Of a DNA stretch of 64,000 nt, positions 24,301-39,300 are shown in pieces. The stretch comes from Mytilus edulis (Eukaryota > Mollusca > Bivalvia > Mytilida > Mytilidae), in the NCBI RefSeq assembly GCF_963676685.1, contig NC_092357.1, positions 63,560,797-63,624,796 of the forward strand, given 5' to 3'. The position numbers were made by a program, and so were the translations under genes. Each line of letters starts with the position of its first letter. Position 1 is the stretch's first letter. The notes under the pieces were generated by a model, which ran no database searches, had not been told where the DNA came from, and saw nothing but the letters and a program-made list of their open reading frames with translations.

Positions 24301-27300
24301 GGTTCTGAAAATCAGACAGTTATAGAGTCAGTCGAAGTAACAGGTTTGGGTATAGGTATGCTATCTCTAGGATTATAATATAAATATGATATGAAATATA
24401 ATTGGTAATGAATAGGGTCCGTGTATATCTGCGTCCAATCGTTTTTCGTTTTGAAATATCAAAAACAAAAAACAAAAAAACGAAAGTGTTTTCATTTTTC
24501 GTTTTTGAGTTCTTAAAAACCAAAATGAAAAACGAAAGTGTTTTCGTTTTTCGTTTTTGAATTCACAAAACAAAAAACGAAAAACAAAAGTATTTTCATT
24601 TTTCAATTTTGATTTCTCAAAAACTAAAATCGAAAAATGAAAGTGTTTTACATTTTTCATTTTTGATTTCACAAATACAAAAAACAAAAAACGAAAGTGT
24701 ATTTAATTTATCTTTCCCCACACTGTTTAATTTTCATTCAAAAAATGACAATGTTGTCATTTGTCATTCATTTAAAGGTCGTTAAAGTTTACGTGCACAG
24801 CGGTTGTCAGATCAATACTACTTTAATCGAAGATAATGTCGACAGATGCAAAAGTATTTATCAATCTAAACAATAAGGGTGCGTGATCTTTACTTTTAAG
24901 GTTGGAGAGGTTAATCTAAGATGATAATACAGAAGCGTAACTAGCCTCTTTTACAAATAAAACAAACTATATATTGTTGGCGAGGGAAAGGCCCAAGGAC
25001 CCCAGAAGAACTGGATAAAATGATACAAAATCTTTCAGACCCTTTCTTAATCTAAAGCGCAAGTTTTGCTTTATCTATTTTATTATGTTCTGGTCTCGGA
25101 GCAAAATATATAGATACAGTGTAAGACTTTTAGTATTTACATGTATGAACAATATCAAAAGACACGAAGAAAAACATAATGTAATCCACAAAGTCAAGTG
25201 TGTGTGGCTATTGTTAGTTTAAACATATTTATTAATAGTGGATGGGAAATTTTCTCCCCCGAAACGTGGATCGAACCAGGAACTTATGTTTTTGTAGTCC
25301 AATGCACTAACCTATGATACTTTTGTATAATGAGGATCAATGGTCTAGTTCATCGTTGAAGACCCTCCAGCTCCTTTCAAGATGAAGAACAGGAATAAAA
25401 GCCCTGTTCATTAATAATTTTTTTGTATATATATTGTGTGCGATTTTGTCCCGTGTACATTTACTCCACATCTTTTTATTTTCTATTTAGGACTAGACAC
25501 GGCTCAATGCTAGTTAAGCCCTCCAATGTTAAAGGTCATATGGTTTTTTTTTAATTATTTGATGCCGTGGGATTGGGATTTTTAGCTTTAATGTAAACCA
25601 TGTCCGGTTTTTAACTTGTAATTACAGCAAAGATAGCCAGTTTTGTGTTCTGTAATATACGGTAACAGTTTAATTTTACATGTCCGGTAGCATCGTAACT
25701 TCTCAAAACATCTTCCGAACAATATCTGGACATCGGTGTCGTGGGCATGTACGATTACCCAACCACACATGAACGTTCTTTAGTCTTCGTAGATCTATTC
25801 AAACTTGCATTGCAGTCTTTTTGATTCTACGACAAGCAGACCATGATATTTTATACCATTGAATATTGAAGCCATAGTCATGAAGATCGATTACTTGATT
25901 GGTGTTCCGTTAACGTAGCCGCAGAACAAAAACGCGAGAGCTACTTTTGAATACTTCTACATTTTTAAGTAGTTTTCCACTCACACCCACAATAATATTT
26001 TCAACATTAATTAAAATATTTTTTTTTACACTTTTTTACTTTTAGGTTGTTTTAAAATATCAATTTGACTTGAATTTGGGATCCCGCTAACATGTTTAAC
26101 CCCGCCACATTCAAAATGTGTGTGCCTGTCCCAAGTCAGGAGCCTGTAATTCAGTGGTTGTCGTTTGTTTATGTGTTACATGTTTGTTTTTCGTTCAATT
26201 TTTGTGCATTAATTAGGCCGTTAGTTTTCTTGTTTGAATTGTTTTACATTGTCATTTCGGGGCCTTTTATAACTGACTATGCGGTATGGGCTTTGCTCAT
26301 TGTTGAAGGCCGTATGATGACCTATAGTTGATAATTTTCTGTGTTATTTTGGTCTCTTGTGGAGAGTTGTCTCATTGACAATCATACCACATCTTCTTTT
26401 TTATATTTATATGAGTATATTAAATAAACATGTATATACCAAGCTAAGCCAGTTTATATCTTGTTTTTCGTCTGACTATCCAAAAGGCGAGGAGAGCTAC
26501 TTTGATAGATTAGGTTGACTGATAAGCTGTCTATATAAAGTAATGGGACAATGCATGGCATGAAGACATCACCAAATCACCGTATGCAATACTCAAAAAG
26601 ACATCCAGAGCTTACCATATAGTCATAAACTACCCACCAACAGGCCGTGAGCTTTGGTTGGCTCTTAACTCAAATCCTAGAGCACAGCAAAATGTCAAAA
26701 TATTCCATTCAAACTGGGTGACCGACCTGGGAGAAAAACATTGAAATTTTTCAAAGAAATACACACACCCCTCAACTTTTAATAAGGAGATTTGGTATTA
26801 ATGCAAATGAGTCAACTATCCCACAAAGTTCAAATGTAGTGGATGTAAGCAATTATATATAGGCAACCATATAATCTTCAACAATGAGAAAAAAAACATA
26901 CGGTATTGTCGCCTTCAATAGTCCATGAATTGAAAAATATGAAACAGTTCTATTGAGAAAAATAACGGCCTATTTTAAAACAACATGAATTACGATTAAC
27001 ATGCTTGCAAACAGCTGGGACAGTTTTGTTACAGCACAGCATAAGAACAAACTATACAAATCAGTGAAAAGGGGCTTAACGCATGAGATCGATAGAAAAC
27101 AGAAGAAAAAAAAAAGGTCTAACAAAAACACATACCGAATGTGGCTGGGTATTTTTACCTCGTTTTTAAACAATCAAAGTACTGAAGTACTGAACATCGA
27201 ATGACTGCAAGTTCTTTTGAATTGTCAGAAGCACTTGTCTCAGAAAAACATCACATCTCTATACCTGAAAGTGAAGTTATTGTACAGATATATATTTTTT

Positions 27301-30300
27301 GAAACTCAGTACACATATTCTATATCATATAATCTTTTTAATTTTAATGCCAAATATAGAGTTCTGACCCTCAATTCCACGGTCCACTAGACATGGAAAT
27401 ATGATAGTGCGAGTAGGGCATTAATGTGGTATGGACACATTCTTATTCAAATTCTTTGTCAAAGAAGTCAGTAAATTTACTAGAGATAATACTACATTTG
27501 TAAATTAGACGAACTTATCTAATTAAAAGTTATATATCTGATTTCGTAATACTTATGTGTATGAGAAAATTAATATATTATATATTAATTTTAACATGTT
27601 AAATAAGATTGTTGAACGAACGCGTTCAATCTTAGGATTTTATTCTTGTCAATTTTTCCGAGCAGAGCGAATCGAAAACAATTAAATAGACGTCTTTCAA
27701 GCCAAAGTTAATATGTTTGCTATAGACACACATATGTTTTATTAAACCTGGTAATCAATTATCAATCAAAAATACAGTCCTAGATAATAAAAAATCATGA
27801 AATATTTGGTCTAGTAATAGAAAAATCAAACAAAAAACAGTAGTTGTCGTTTCTTGATGTCGTTCTCGTTCTCGTTTTTTAGCTCACCTGGCCCGAAGGG
27901 TCAAGTGAGCTTTTCTCATACCTTGGCGTCCGTCGTCCGTCGTCGTAACTTTTACAAAAATCTTCTCCTCTGAAACTACTGATCCAAATTCAACCAAACT
28001 TGGCCACCATCATCATTAGGGTATCTAGTATAAGAAATGTGTCCGTTGACCTGGCCAACTCACCAAGATGGTCGCCATGGATAAAAATAGAACAATGGAG
28101 TTAAATGTAGATTTTGGCTTATATCTCAGAAACCAAAGCATCGAGAGCAAATCTGACATGGGGTAAAATTGTTTATTAGGTCATTATCTATCCGCCCTGA
28201 AATTTTCAGATGAATCAGACAACCTGTTGTTAGGTTGCTGCCCCTTAATCGGTAATTTACAGAAAATTTTGCAGCTTTTGGTTATTATCTTGAATATTAT
28301 TATAGATAGAGATAAAATGTAAACAACAATAATGTACAGCAAAGTAAGACTTACACATAAGTCAACAAGACCAAAATGGTCAATTGACCCCTTAAGGAGT
28401 TATTGCCCTTTATAGTCAATTTTTAACAATTTTCATAAATTTGTACATTTTTACAAAATATTTTCCACTGAAACTACTAGGCTAAGTTCATTGTAGATAG
28501 AGATAATTGTAAGTATCAAAGATGTTTAGTAAAGTAAGATATACGAACACATCACCATCACCAAAACACATAGACCAAGGTGAGCGACACAGGCTCTTTA
28601 GAGCCTCTAGTTATATATATAGTTTAGACCTTTGGTTTTCCCGTTTGAATGGTTCTACACTAGTCATTTTGAGGGATCCTTATAACTTGCTATTCGGTGT
28701 GAGACAGGGATTCGTGTTGAAGAGGGTACTTTAACTTATAATATTTCCTTCTACACACTGTGACTTGGATGGAGAGTTGTCTCATTGGCACTCATACCAC
28801 ATCTTGTTATATCTATGTATTCTTTCGATATGTTTAATTGTGGTCTGGAGCTGGCATGTCAGTTACTGCTAGTAGTTCTTTGTTGATTTAGGAATCATAT
28901 TCATTTTGTGTAGTTTCTTTTGTTTACCATTTTGTCATCGGACTCGGATTTCTTTTAAATTGAGTCTTTCTGTGCATATTGTTGTGTGTATGTTTATTCT
29001 ACATGACCTAGATATAGTTGTATTTCGGGAGGGTTGAGATCTCACAAAGCATGTTTAGCCCCGCCGTATTTTTGCGCCTGTCCCAAGACAGGAGACTCTG
29101 ATCTTTGTTATTTTGTTTATGTTTTTTTTTTTATCTAAGTTAAGTGTGACGTCCATTTTCACTAAAGTAGTGAAACGTCGCACGCTACTTGTGTTACTTT
29201 GGTAAAATCACGTACAAGACACATTCATCTTATTAATTTTTAAACATAAATTTTGATATTATAAAGTGTTGTATATCATTTTAAAGCTTTTAAACTCTTC
29301 TTTCAGATTATTGCAATTTTGTTTATGAAACAGACCATTTTCATTAATTAAAACTCAATAAAACATTTATTTTGCAATATGATTTCCTTGTCCCGCGTTA
29401 CACTTTTAGTTTTGTGAAATTCTGAATACAGTAAAAAACATATAAATTTTATTACCAAACGATATAAAAGTTTGTCTAGAACAAGCAATTCATAATTGGG
29501 CGATGACGTAATGTCGATTTTTTTCTCTCGAAAAGACGGAAATATAAAAAAAAGGGATCAATATGATACAAACTATGTGTTCCATGCACGAAAGGTTGCC
29601 GTAATTTTTGTTAAATTGTCCCAAAAAAAGGGAATTCCAGAGCAATTTCCATGTCGAAAGTTAATAATTCTTATACTAGTGTTTTGTACATAGATCACAC
29701 TTTCGCGTCATGTAACAATCAGGAATTTTAAAAATAAATTCTTATTATTCGAGTTGAATAGCAATGTCCGACATTTTGTCCCCTTCAAACCAAATTAAAC
29801 GTAGTTTTCTGTTTTTTTCATGATGTTTATTTAATACAATGCCATTCACTACACAAAAAAAAATTATAATGGATAAAAGTACAAAAAATTATCTCTGTTT
29901 TGATATTAAATTCCCATAAATGAAATCTACTTATACGAGATATCAGATAAAACTAAAATGTCCGATACAATGTCCCCACATACGATTTTGACGTTATTTA
30001 ATAAAATATACTTCTAACGTTCCGTCTATTTGTCATTATTGCTGTTTTCACAGACGATTTGGAATACGGCTATTTTATTTTGTTACTTAATAAGAAAACT
30101 TTAAAATTAATGTTTTATGTTGAAGCTCTATCGATTCATAGTTAAGGGGTTGGCCGGAGAGATTTTCTCGCGGAACTGAAGTGTTTTCCGGACTTTAATA
30201 GTCGGATCCGCTATAATACAAATTAATAGAAAAAAAAAAACAGCAATAATAATTGTTCCCGCTAATTCCCTTGCATATATTTGTGCAGAACTGACATGCT

Positions 30301-33300
30301 AGACATACCATAGTCCTTTCGCCTTGACATTCTGGAGTGCAAAGATGAGTGCATTGCAGTGCATAGTTTATCCATAAAAAAAGTATTCGATTGCCTTTAT
30401 AATTAAAATGTATATAAAACAAATGGTTTCAATTCAAGTTAGTTTTTATTTTAATTTGTGAATAAAACTAAAGCTTAACATCTTTTATCTAAAAACAATT
30501 AATCCTTTCTTAGGTAAAAAAAATCAATCCTTTAAAATTTATTGTAAAAAGCCATCTATACAAGATGCATTCCAACGTTTTTTATTTTGGCTTACGTCTT
30601 TGAGTGTGTAACGTTAGGTGACACCAGTATCGTGCGACGTTTCAGTACATATTTTTATTTAGAGACCAGCTGAAGCACGCCTCTGGTTGCGGAATTTTCT
30701 CGTTGTGTTGAAGACTCATCGGTGGCCTTCGGCTGTGCTCTTTGGTTAGGCCGTTGTTTCTTTGACACATTTTTTATTTCCATTCTCAATTTTATTGATT
30801 GATCAATCGATTGATTGATTGATGGATGGATCATTTAAATACAAGCAAAAGTCATGATCATTTGAGAATCCTTTATTTGTAATGTAGTGTTAATTTCACC
30901 AATGAAACTCTACATTGATTTTTGTCTTAATATTAAATTTCTTTGTAAACTCTAAAATTACCGTCTGATTATAATAAAACACGCAAGAATAAAAAAAAAT
31001 TTGGCCTTCAATGTCTCAACCTTTTTTAATGTGAGTAACTTCATTGTTCAGTTAGATTTCGATTTTGATATTGTTTTTGAAAGTTTCCATAATAGATTTC
31101 CGGTAATTGTTCTGCATAAAACCCTATGGTAAAGCACATTGACCGTATTTTCCAAACGTTTATTGGAACCCAATGATTTGGCAATGTGTTGCAACCTGTA
31201 ATGTAAAGAAGTTACAGCCGATTGCATTGAGTGTGTAGGCAAAGATATAATATCCTTGGTTAGCTTGCTTGTATTATTAGGTTAGGTAAACTACCCTCCT
31301 TTAAGACCAGACTAATCAATCTGTCTGTAGGACTAGGCTCCTTCTACAGGAGGGTGGTATAACTTACCTAGTTACTTCGTAGTTCAGCTAACAAACAAGC
31401 GATCCAAAGATTTTACCTTTGTCTACACACTCAATGTAATCGGTTGTAATTAAAATGCGGAGTTTGTGAGACCAGGCTCAAGCAGCCAGTTTTCAAATAC
31501 ATAAACACAAATATTGCATAAGACTCAAACGTACTTCAAATCTTTTTATTAATATATAACCACTATATCATCAGTTTTAAATATATAATTAAGCAGTCAA
31601 AGACACTATTCAATGAATTTTTAAATTTCATTTCTGGTTCATTTAAGAATTGAATGCTTTGTTTTCTTACCGTGGCTTCATTGAGGTGTAAGGCGTTGAC
31701 CAAAATACATTGTGGTGCTTCATTCTGAAAATGTGCGCACGGTCAACGCTTTTACAACCCTATGAAGTTACAAAAAGAAGCATTCAATATTTATAGTTAC
31801 TTTTTTTAGCTAGGATCATGAAAACACGATTTTTATCAATTTTTTTATTAAATTCACCTTTGCACTTTAGTGTTGAACCTCGTGTCATCATGAATGATGA
31901 ATTTCATTGTGTAATGTAATTGCGTAAGGAATAACATGAGATGTGCAGTTAGCCAATCAGAATAACGAATTATAATGAAACATACATCTTATGTAATTAT
32001 TAGTTATATAAAGGCAAAATCAATCGCTTTCGATATATTACACAGCGTACTGCCCGCTTTACATTTTAAATAGTCAACACTTTGAGTGTTTATAGAATCG
32101 TAAATAATTATGATTTTTTTTTAATGATGGCAAAATTGCACTATTGGGTGAAATAGCTTTCCTTATTATCGGCATCCTGTCAAATATTTCATGAAAAGTA
32201 ATAATAATTCTGCATTAAAAGAAAAGAAAGTTGCACTGGTGCTTTAACTTTTTTTTGCCACACAAAACTGTTTTATAAAACATTCTACATCTGAACTAGT
32301 GGATTTCGCTTAAATATGACTGGACAAAAGGTTTATTGTTTGTATTCAAAGTATGGTGGGCAAGTAAATTATTTATTAGCTTAAAATTTTTTTATCCGTG
32401 CTATAAATTTACTTGTAATTTTGATCAAGTAGGCCCTAGATCTCTAGCTTACGATCTCACCTAGTGCAGATAAAAGTATTGCTGCAGAATTTTTTTATTA
32501 ACTGTCGGGTAAGGGTTGGGTAGGGTATACGACCTCAACTCTAGGACCCCAGCTACCCAGCTTCCCTTTGCGCCTAGTATGAACAATTTTTATTACATTT
32601 TCGGTAAGGGTGGGGTTGGGTGTTCGACCCCAACTGTGGACCTATCTTTGAAAAAAAATAAGCTAAACAGCAACCTTGATTTTTTTTCTCCAGCAAACAT
32701 CAGCTACCCAGCTCCCCGATACACATTGTGCGGACAGAAGTATTTCCGTAGACATTTGTTTATTAACTTTTATGTAATGATGGGGAAGGGTGGGTAACTG
32801 AGGTCCACTTGAAAAAAAAAATTACAGGGACTCCAATGTGGTGTGGTCTATGCAGAACAATTACCGGAAATCTATGGTAGTTTGCAAAATAATTTTTTTT
32901 TTTTTATAATGAGATATGTAAAATGTTGGCAAATAATGAAAGCACGCTTCTTAATTAATAGACATAGAAATAAAGAGAAACCGTATGATAACCAATAACA
33001 ATCTCCCAGAGACAAACTAATGTTCATTAAGGCAACTAGTATGATGGTCTGGATTCGGAGTTCTTAATTTCTGTATTTTTGATATTTTAGACCATATTTC
33101 TCCATTCTTTATACTTTTTGACAATTATTCTCTTATGATTACATTTTAACACCATTATTCTAGCTATTTTATTTATTTCTTGGTCCATTTTCTCTGTTAT
33201 TTATATTTTTTGTCCACTATTCTCAATTCCATAATCCCCCATCAACAGCCTCTAGTTAATGTCACCTTATGGTCTTCACATATAAGCAACACCAAAACCT

Positions 33301-36300
33301 TATAGGCTCCTAATGGCAAACCAATTGAAAGCTTTTATATCCCAGTTTGAATTGTGAAATTGCGGAAATTTAAAAAAATATGATCAAGCAAAATACATTA
33401 TCGTCCTCGTAGTTCGTAAAATACTGGCAGATCGACCTTTCTAAACTTAAAAGTAATAAAGATCACACACCCATATTGTTCCGATTGCTAAAGACTTTTG
33501 CATCCGTCGACATTATCTTCGATTAAAGTAGTATTGATCTGACAACCGCTGTGCATGTATACTTTAACGACCTTTAAATGAATGACACATGACAACATTG
33601 TCATTTTTTGAAAGACAATTAAACAGTGTGTGGAAAGATAAATTGAATACACTTTCGTTTTTCGTTTTTTGTTTTTGTGAAATCAAAAATGAAAAATGAA
33701 AATACTTTTGTTTTTCGTTTTTTGTTTTGTGAAATGAAAAATGAAAAATGAAAATACTTTTGTTTGTTTTTTGTTTTGTGAAATCAATAATGAAAAACGA
33801 AAACACTTTTGTTTTTCATTTTGGTGTTTAAGAAATCAAAAACGAAAAATGAAAACACTTTCGTTTTTTGATTTTTGTTTATGATATTTCAAAACGAAAA
33901 ACGAATGGACGTAGATATACACGGACCGAATAGAATATCCTTTATGATTCAACAAATTTGACGTACGTAACTGATCGACATTGTTTTGAGTTTACACATA
34001 TACTCAACAAGTAATTTAAAAAAAAAAAACAGATTTGGCTCTTTCATTTGTCTTCTTACTGTCAATGTATATGATTTAGTCAGCTATGTATGATTGAGAA
34101 ATATTATTTAATATCTTTTAAACACTAATTATGTTACACTACGTTTGTATTTTTTAATATATAACAATGAATTCATGAATTACTTAACATGTTCACATTG
34201 ACTAAATAAATGCGAAAAACAGTGTATGGTACTGTTCTTTGCGATAAGCCCCAATGTAGCGGTTTTAATTGAGTGTAAGTGTCAATTGATGTAATGTAAT
34301 GTTCCTCCTTTGGTATTTCACTTTCCTTATTTAGTGCAATATGTTATCCTTTAGTCAAGAAATGCTTATATACAATATTAAGTTAGAACAAATTTTAAAA
34401 CACAAAGACTTTGATCTTAAATGGCTCATGTAGTATCAAAACAATGATGAATGCATCTTTAGTGTAGACATAATTTTCATATCAGATACCAATGGATGGC
34501 GACTTTACTATATGATACATGACAAAGGCGAACTAAAATCGTCATCTTTAAATGGAACCAATATCATTGACGTGTTTAGTACGAATAAAAATCGAACAAG
34601 CATAGGCATATATGTATATGATAGCAACATCTACTGTACCAATGGTACCCAGCTACTAAAGGTAGCATCGTCACAAGCAGCAACAGCTTATGTTATACAC
34701 GCAGATACAGCACTAACTCAAGGTGTTCTTTTGTATGATGAAATGGGTAGGTATAAACCTAATTGGCCGTTTCAGAATCTAAAGAACTATGGGTAATTTC
34801 ATTGTTCGTACTCCAAAATTAAAATAACGTTATGTCATTGTTTGAAGTTCCATTGTTTAGGACGTTTTTAACCAATCACGACGTTTTGGTGTACACTTTT
34901 GAAAATATTACCCAGAATGCATTTGATTCTGAAAAGGCGAATTCTAACTTAGGAAATATTATTTTAAACTTAAATATCTCATTGTTTTGTTTTATAATCA
35001 TTTTAAAAGAGAGTCGAAAGAAAGCAAGTGATATTTAATCTTATCAGTTGACAATAAACCGACATCACATTAGTAAAATGGATCAAAAGACAAACAATAA
35101 AATACAAAATACAAAATACAACACATATTACTAGGCAGCACGAATCTCATCGTAGGATGACTTCAGAAACTTCGGGATAGTAAGCAGATCTTGTTCTACA
35201 AGTGGGATCTGTCATGTAAGTGCAAAAGGTATTAATGTTAATTACGTAGATTTGTTTAAAGAAGGCGAGTACAGTATTGTTGCTTCAATTTGATCATACC
35301 GTTAACATATTTAGATTTTAGAGGAATTATATTTTAAACTAAAAGAAAATAGATGACTACGTGTACAATGCAAAACAAGTTTTTTTAAACAACATATGCA
35401 TTTATTCAAGGTTCTTTAATTTCATTATCATTTAGAAATTAAATTTTGTTAATAATTGCATTGATATTTTGATGATTGTTACTTTTACATGTTTTAGTTA
35501 TTACTGTATGAATGTGTTTCTGGATTGTGTTTAGTATTGGATGCTGCTTTCGCTTTTATGTTGATACTAATTGATATATGAAGTTTCTTTTGTTACTGTT
35601 TAATACCTGATTTATAAAGGATACGCGTATGGGTAAACCAAAATTGTATTAATCATCTCTACTGTAATAACTTATTACAACGGAAAAGAAAACCAGTGGT
35701 TAATTTACACAAAAAACAATGAAGAAATGAAGGAATCATACGCACTTAAAATTAAAAGGTGCTTAATTAAAAAAGTGACGCATAATTCATGTACGCATAT
35801 TCTGTCCGCTATGGTAACAATACTCGATAAAAAAAGACCCACAATAGGGAAATATACGCAGTAAGCTAATGTATTTACTGAACTGCACTTAAGTTATCTA
35901 TATTTACAAAAAACGAGAATACATCTTACTATATAAAATTTATCCGGAAAAACATGCTTGAAAGTACTCTATACTATTAGTACGCTTATATTCTTCAACA
36001 TATTTTTTTTTTTTGCATTCTAACAAAAAGCTTGATAAATCTTTTTAACTGTGTGGTCTAGCATCTTTAACAAATATTTTATGCTTCATTTTCACTTCAT
36101 TTGTATTTTGGTTCATATTATTATAATTGCAGAATCCTAATTTTAAGAAATGTAGAAGAAGGATTTTTTTTTTATATTTTGATGATGTATCTTTCTTTCA
36201 ATGGTTTACTCAATCTTAGTATAAATGTGAATAATCTGGATATTGTATTATCATTGTCATTGCGTTTAAGAACTGTACACTTATATGTAAAATATTTCAA

Positions 36301-39300
36301 TAATAAATTTCTGCCTGCACAGACCTTCATTGGTGAGTAAATATCTTTTCATCGTTTATGTATTAACTTGATACGTGTATAGAAGTTCCATTTAAAGATG
36401 TAAACAACATTAATACAATGATGTGATAACTGACTACAGATAAGAGTTTCAATTGTAAACTTTACACTAGCTGTGTATGACAATACATTCCATTGTTTAC
36501 ATGTTCTAGTTTGTATAAAAAAACGAAAACAATTGAGCATAAAATGAATGCGTTCGACTCGCTTTTCTTGATATACTTTCATCAGCAAAGCTTCATGATT
36601 GAAAGCACGATATATATACAAATCGATATTGGGTAGGAATAACATTTCGAAGTTAAAACCGAAGTTTCTTTGTGATTTATCAACTTATAGATGAACAATC
36701 TTAGAAAGGTTTGCTACAAATTATACCAGTACCAAACAACTGACCAATGAGACCTTTGAGAACTGATACTACTATTAAAAATGGAAACAACACTGTTACT
36801 CGTGTAAACGCTTTGATGAATTACTTTTTATCAAGATCACTCAATGCTGAATATTCCAGTTTGTTTTTACTTTTTATATCTTTTAACTAAAAATTGAACA
36901 ATAAAGTTCAAAACAGATTATATAAGGGTTTGTAAGCGATAAAGTACACATTATAGAAAAGATGATACGGTCTGTGTACTGATTATACAATTATGAGGAA
37001 CCGTATGGCCTTAAACAATGATAATAACACATACCGTATGGCTATAAAATTCCCAGACATGTAAAAGATGAAACAATCCATTGAGAAAAATAAAAGAATA
37101 ATTTGCAACAAAACTATTTACAAAAAAAAAAAAAAACCCAAAGCATCACATACATATATGTTCGTATTAAAGTTATTTGTATATTTAACAATGTTAATAC
37201 TCATCTGTCAACGGTTCTGTTTAATATGACCACATATGTTGCAGATGTGGTTTATCATGAACATATCCGATGGAAAATTCCGGTTGTCAAATCATTGATA
37301 CTTCACCTTTTTATGTATATACATTGTAAGTATTGTAATAAAATAGATCGCTTTGATTTTCAAATTGTAAGTCTCAGAAAACAAACAATATAATTTAGAT
37401 CTGATTTAAAGTTATAAATAGTAGATAATGCTAATTATACAAAAAAACAAATAATGGAGTTTACGAAAAACATGTTCTTCGTTCTACAATTTGTTATCCT
37501 TCAAGAACTGTATATCAATTAAATGGAACTTCAGAAATGAAAGGGATACAATGTTGGTACTGCTTTTTAAAATTCATTCTAACTGTTTATGAATAAATAT
37601 TTGCTTAACTTTGATTTGTCACAAAGTATTTAAGATACGGCCAGGTAGGAATCACCTTTAAATTGTACCTAACAAAAGACAAAGAATTAGGTTCAACAAT
37701 ATGTGTATGCACTTTTACAAGACATATTATACAAAATAGAATGTCAACTTAACTGTTCATATACATGTCCAGTTGTTTTACTTTTCTTTTTTTCGAAATT
37801 CCTCTCCTTACTATGAATTCAAATGGAATATACATGTTCAATGAGTTCACAATCTAGTATTATGTTGCTCGTAAATAAAAATCTCAATCCAAAAACTCCA
37901 ATGATCGTCTGAGAATACAAGTACCTTTAAATATATATAATTGTCACTAAAAAAGGAAAATTCATAAACAAACTGTCGAAGGGAAATTCATTGAAAACAG
38001 TCAAAGGGAAACTCTAGAATAATGCAAAAGTTTAAATTACCAATCGTATATTATGATCATTATGACAGTTAGATAGAACAGTTTCATCATTTCCGTGGTT
38101 GTTCCATTGATTTTTTAAACTGCATAACTATAACATTATTTTGTATTTTGTAAACAATTATAAAAATGTATACACCTCAATTGTGTATCTCATTAGGTCA
38201 CACATTTTTTTAAGATAACTTGGTCTGAATAGCATATCCATTTTGAAAATCTGCAGATACATAACTCATGCATTTAAGAATAGTACTATGCTGGTGGAGG
38301 TTAAACGTCAATTATTTCCAGTGGATTATACACCATGTGATTGTGACAAAGGACACGATCGATATCGACATTGTCCTCATGTAAGAACTCCTTTGTCTTT
38401 TTTGCTGGCATTTTAATATAGTTTTGTGCCTGTTTTGAGGAAATCACATTCCTTCAAACATATTTTGATTAGTGTTTGTTCCTGTCGAAAAAGACATTTA
38501 AATTATAGAAGTATACATTCCCGAACCAGTTTATTTAATGTTTCTATTGCATGTGGTGAGTGTTCCTTTTTTGTTATATTCAGAGACTCAAACAAAAATA
38601 AGTTTCTAACTCTCTGAATTAATATTAGCCATTTATTAATTTTGTAAATCATATTAAAATAATCGTTATCAACTAAAAATGTTTTTATTTTTGTTTTGTA
38701 GAAACAAATGAGTGCCAAAACTAACAGAACAGATTGAATTCATACTGCATGCAGTTACCCGCGCTGCAGACATGTCAATGTTAAAACATCAAATATCTTA
38801 TGCATATTCTTAAGATTACTAAACATTACAAATATGACGATTATAAGCAATGTTTTTGAGTTATTAATATAATTCAGGTAGAGGTTGTTTTTAATTCATT
38901 TAAATGACATTTTGTTACTAGGAATAAAAATACATAAATTGTTCGGGCATCAATTAATAGGATTGATTATTATTGAGAGATATACGATATGATTAGTACA
39001 GTGCAGGTAAATGCTACAAACCAAAGTATTTTTATTCCCCATTTATGGTCATTGTGTTTTTTTGTCTGTGCGTCCGTCTGTTCGTTCGTTCGTCTGTGCG
39101 TTTGTTCGTCTATTCGTTCATTCGTTCATTCGTCTGTTCGTCCGTTCGTCCATCCGTCTGTCCCGCTTCAGGGTAAAGTTTTTGGTCGAGGTATTTTTTT
39201 TATTAAGTTGAAGTCCAATCAACTTGACACTTAGTACACATGTTCTCTATGATATGATCTTTCTAATTTTATTGCCAAATTATAGTTTTTTTTTCTCCCA

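Noticed and set aside
24373..24687. 104-codon minus-strand Phe/Lys-rich frame
   Set aside because: It reads through the CGAAAA/TTTTCG blocks of the inverted repeat; low complexity. The inverted copy gives a similar spurious frame at 33564-33806.
25240..25340. tRNA gene on the minus strand
   Set aside because: B box is present but no complete acceptor stem and cloverleaf can be formed; treated as SINE-derived.
36133..36332. 66-codon open segment with a TTGCAG acceptor and GTGAGT donor (phase 2 to 1)
   Set aside because: No upstream phase-2 donor in the gene B chain, composition is hydrophobic and AT-driven, no family resemblance. Possible but not supported.
36349..36645. 98-codon minus-strand frame
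   Set aside because: No domain pattern, no splice context and no homologous copy elsewhere in the window; likely chance in AT-rich DNA.
39011..39234. Arg/Ser-rich frames over the TTCG run
   Set aside because: Simple-repeat translation; the same DNA is the head of a dispersed repeat.
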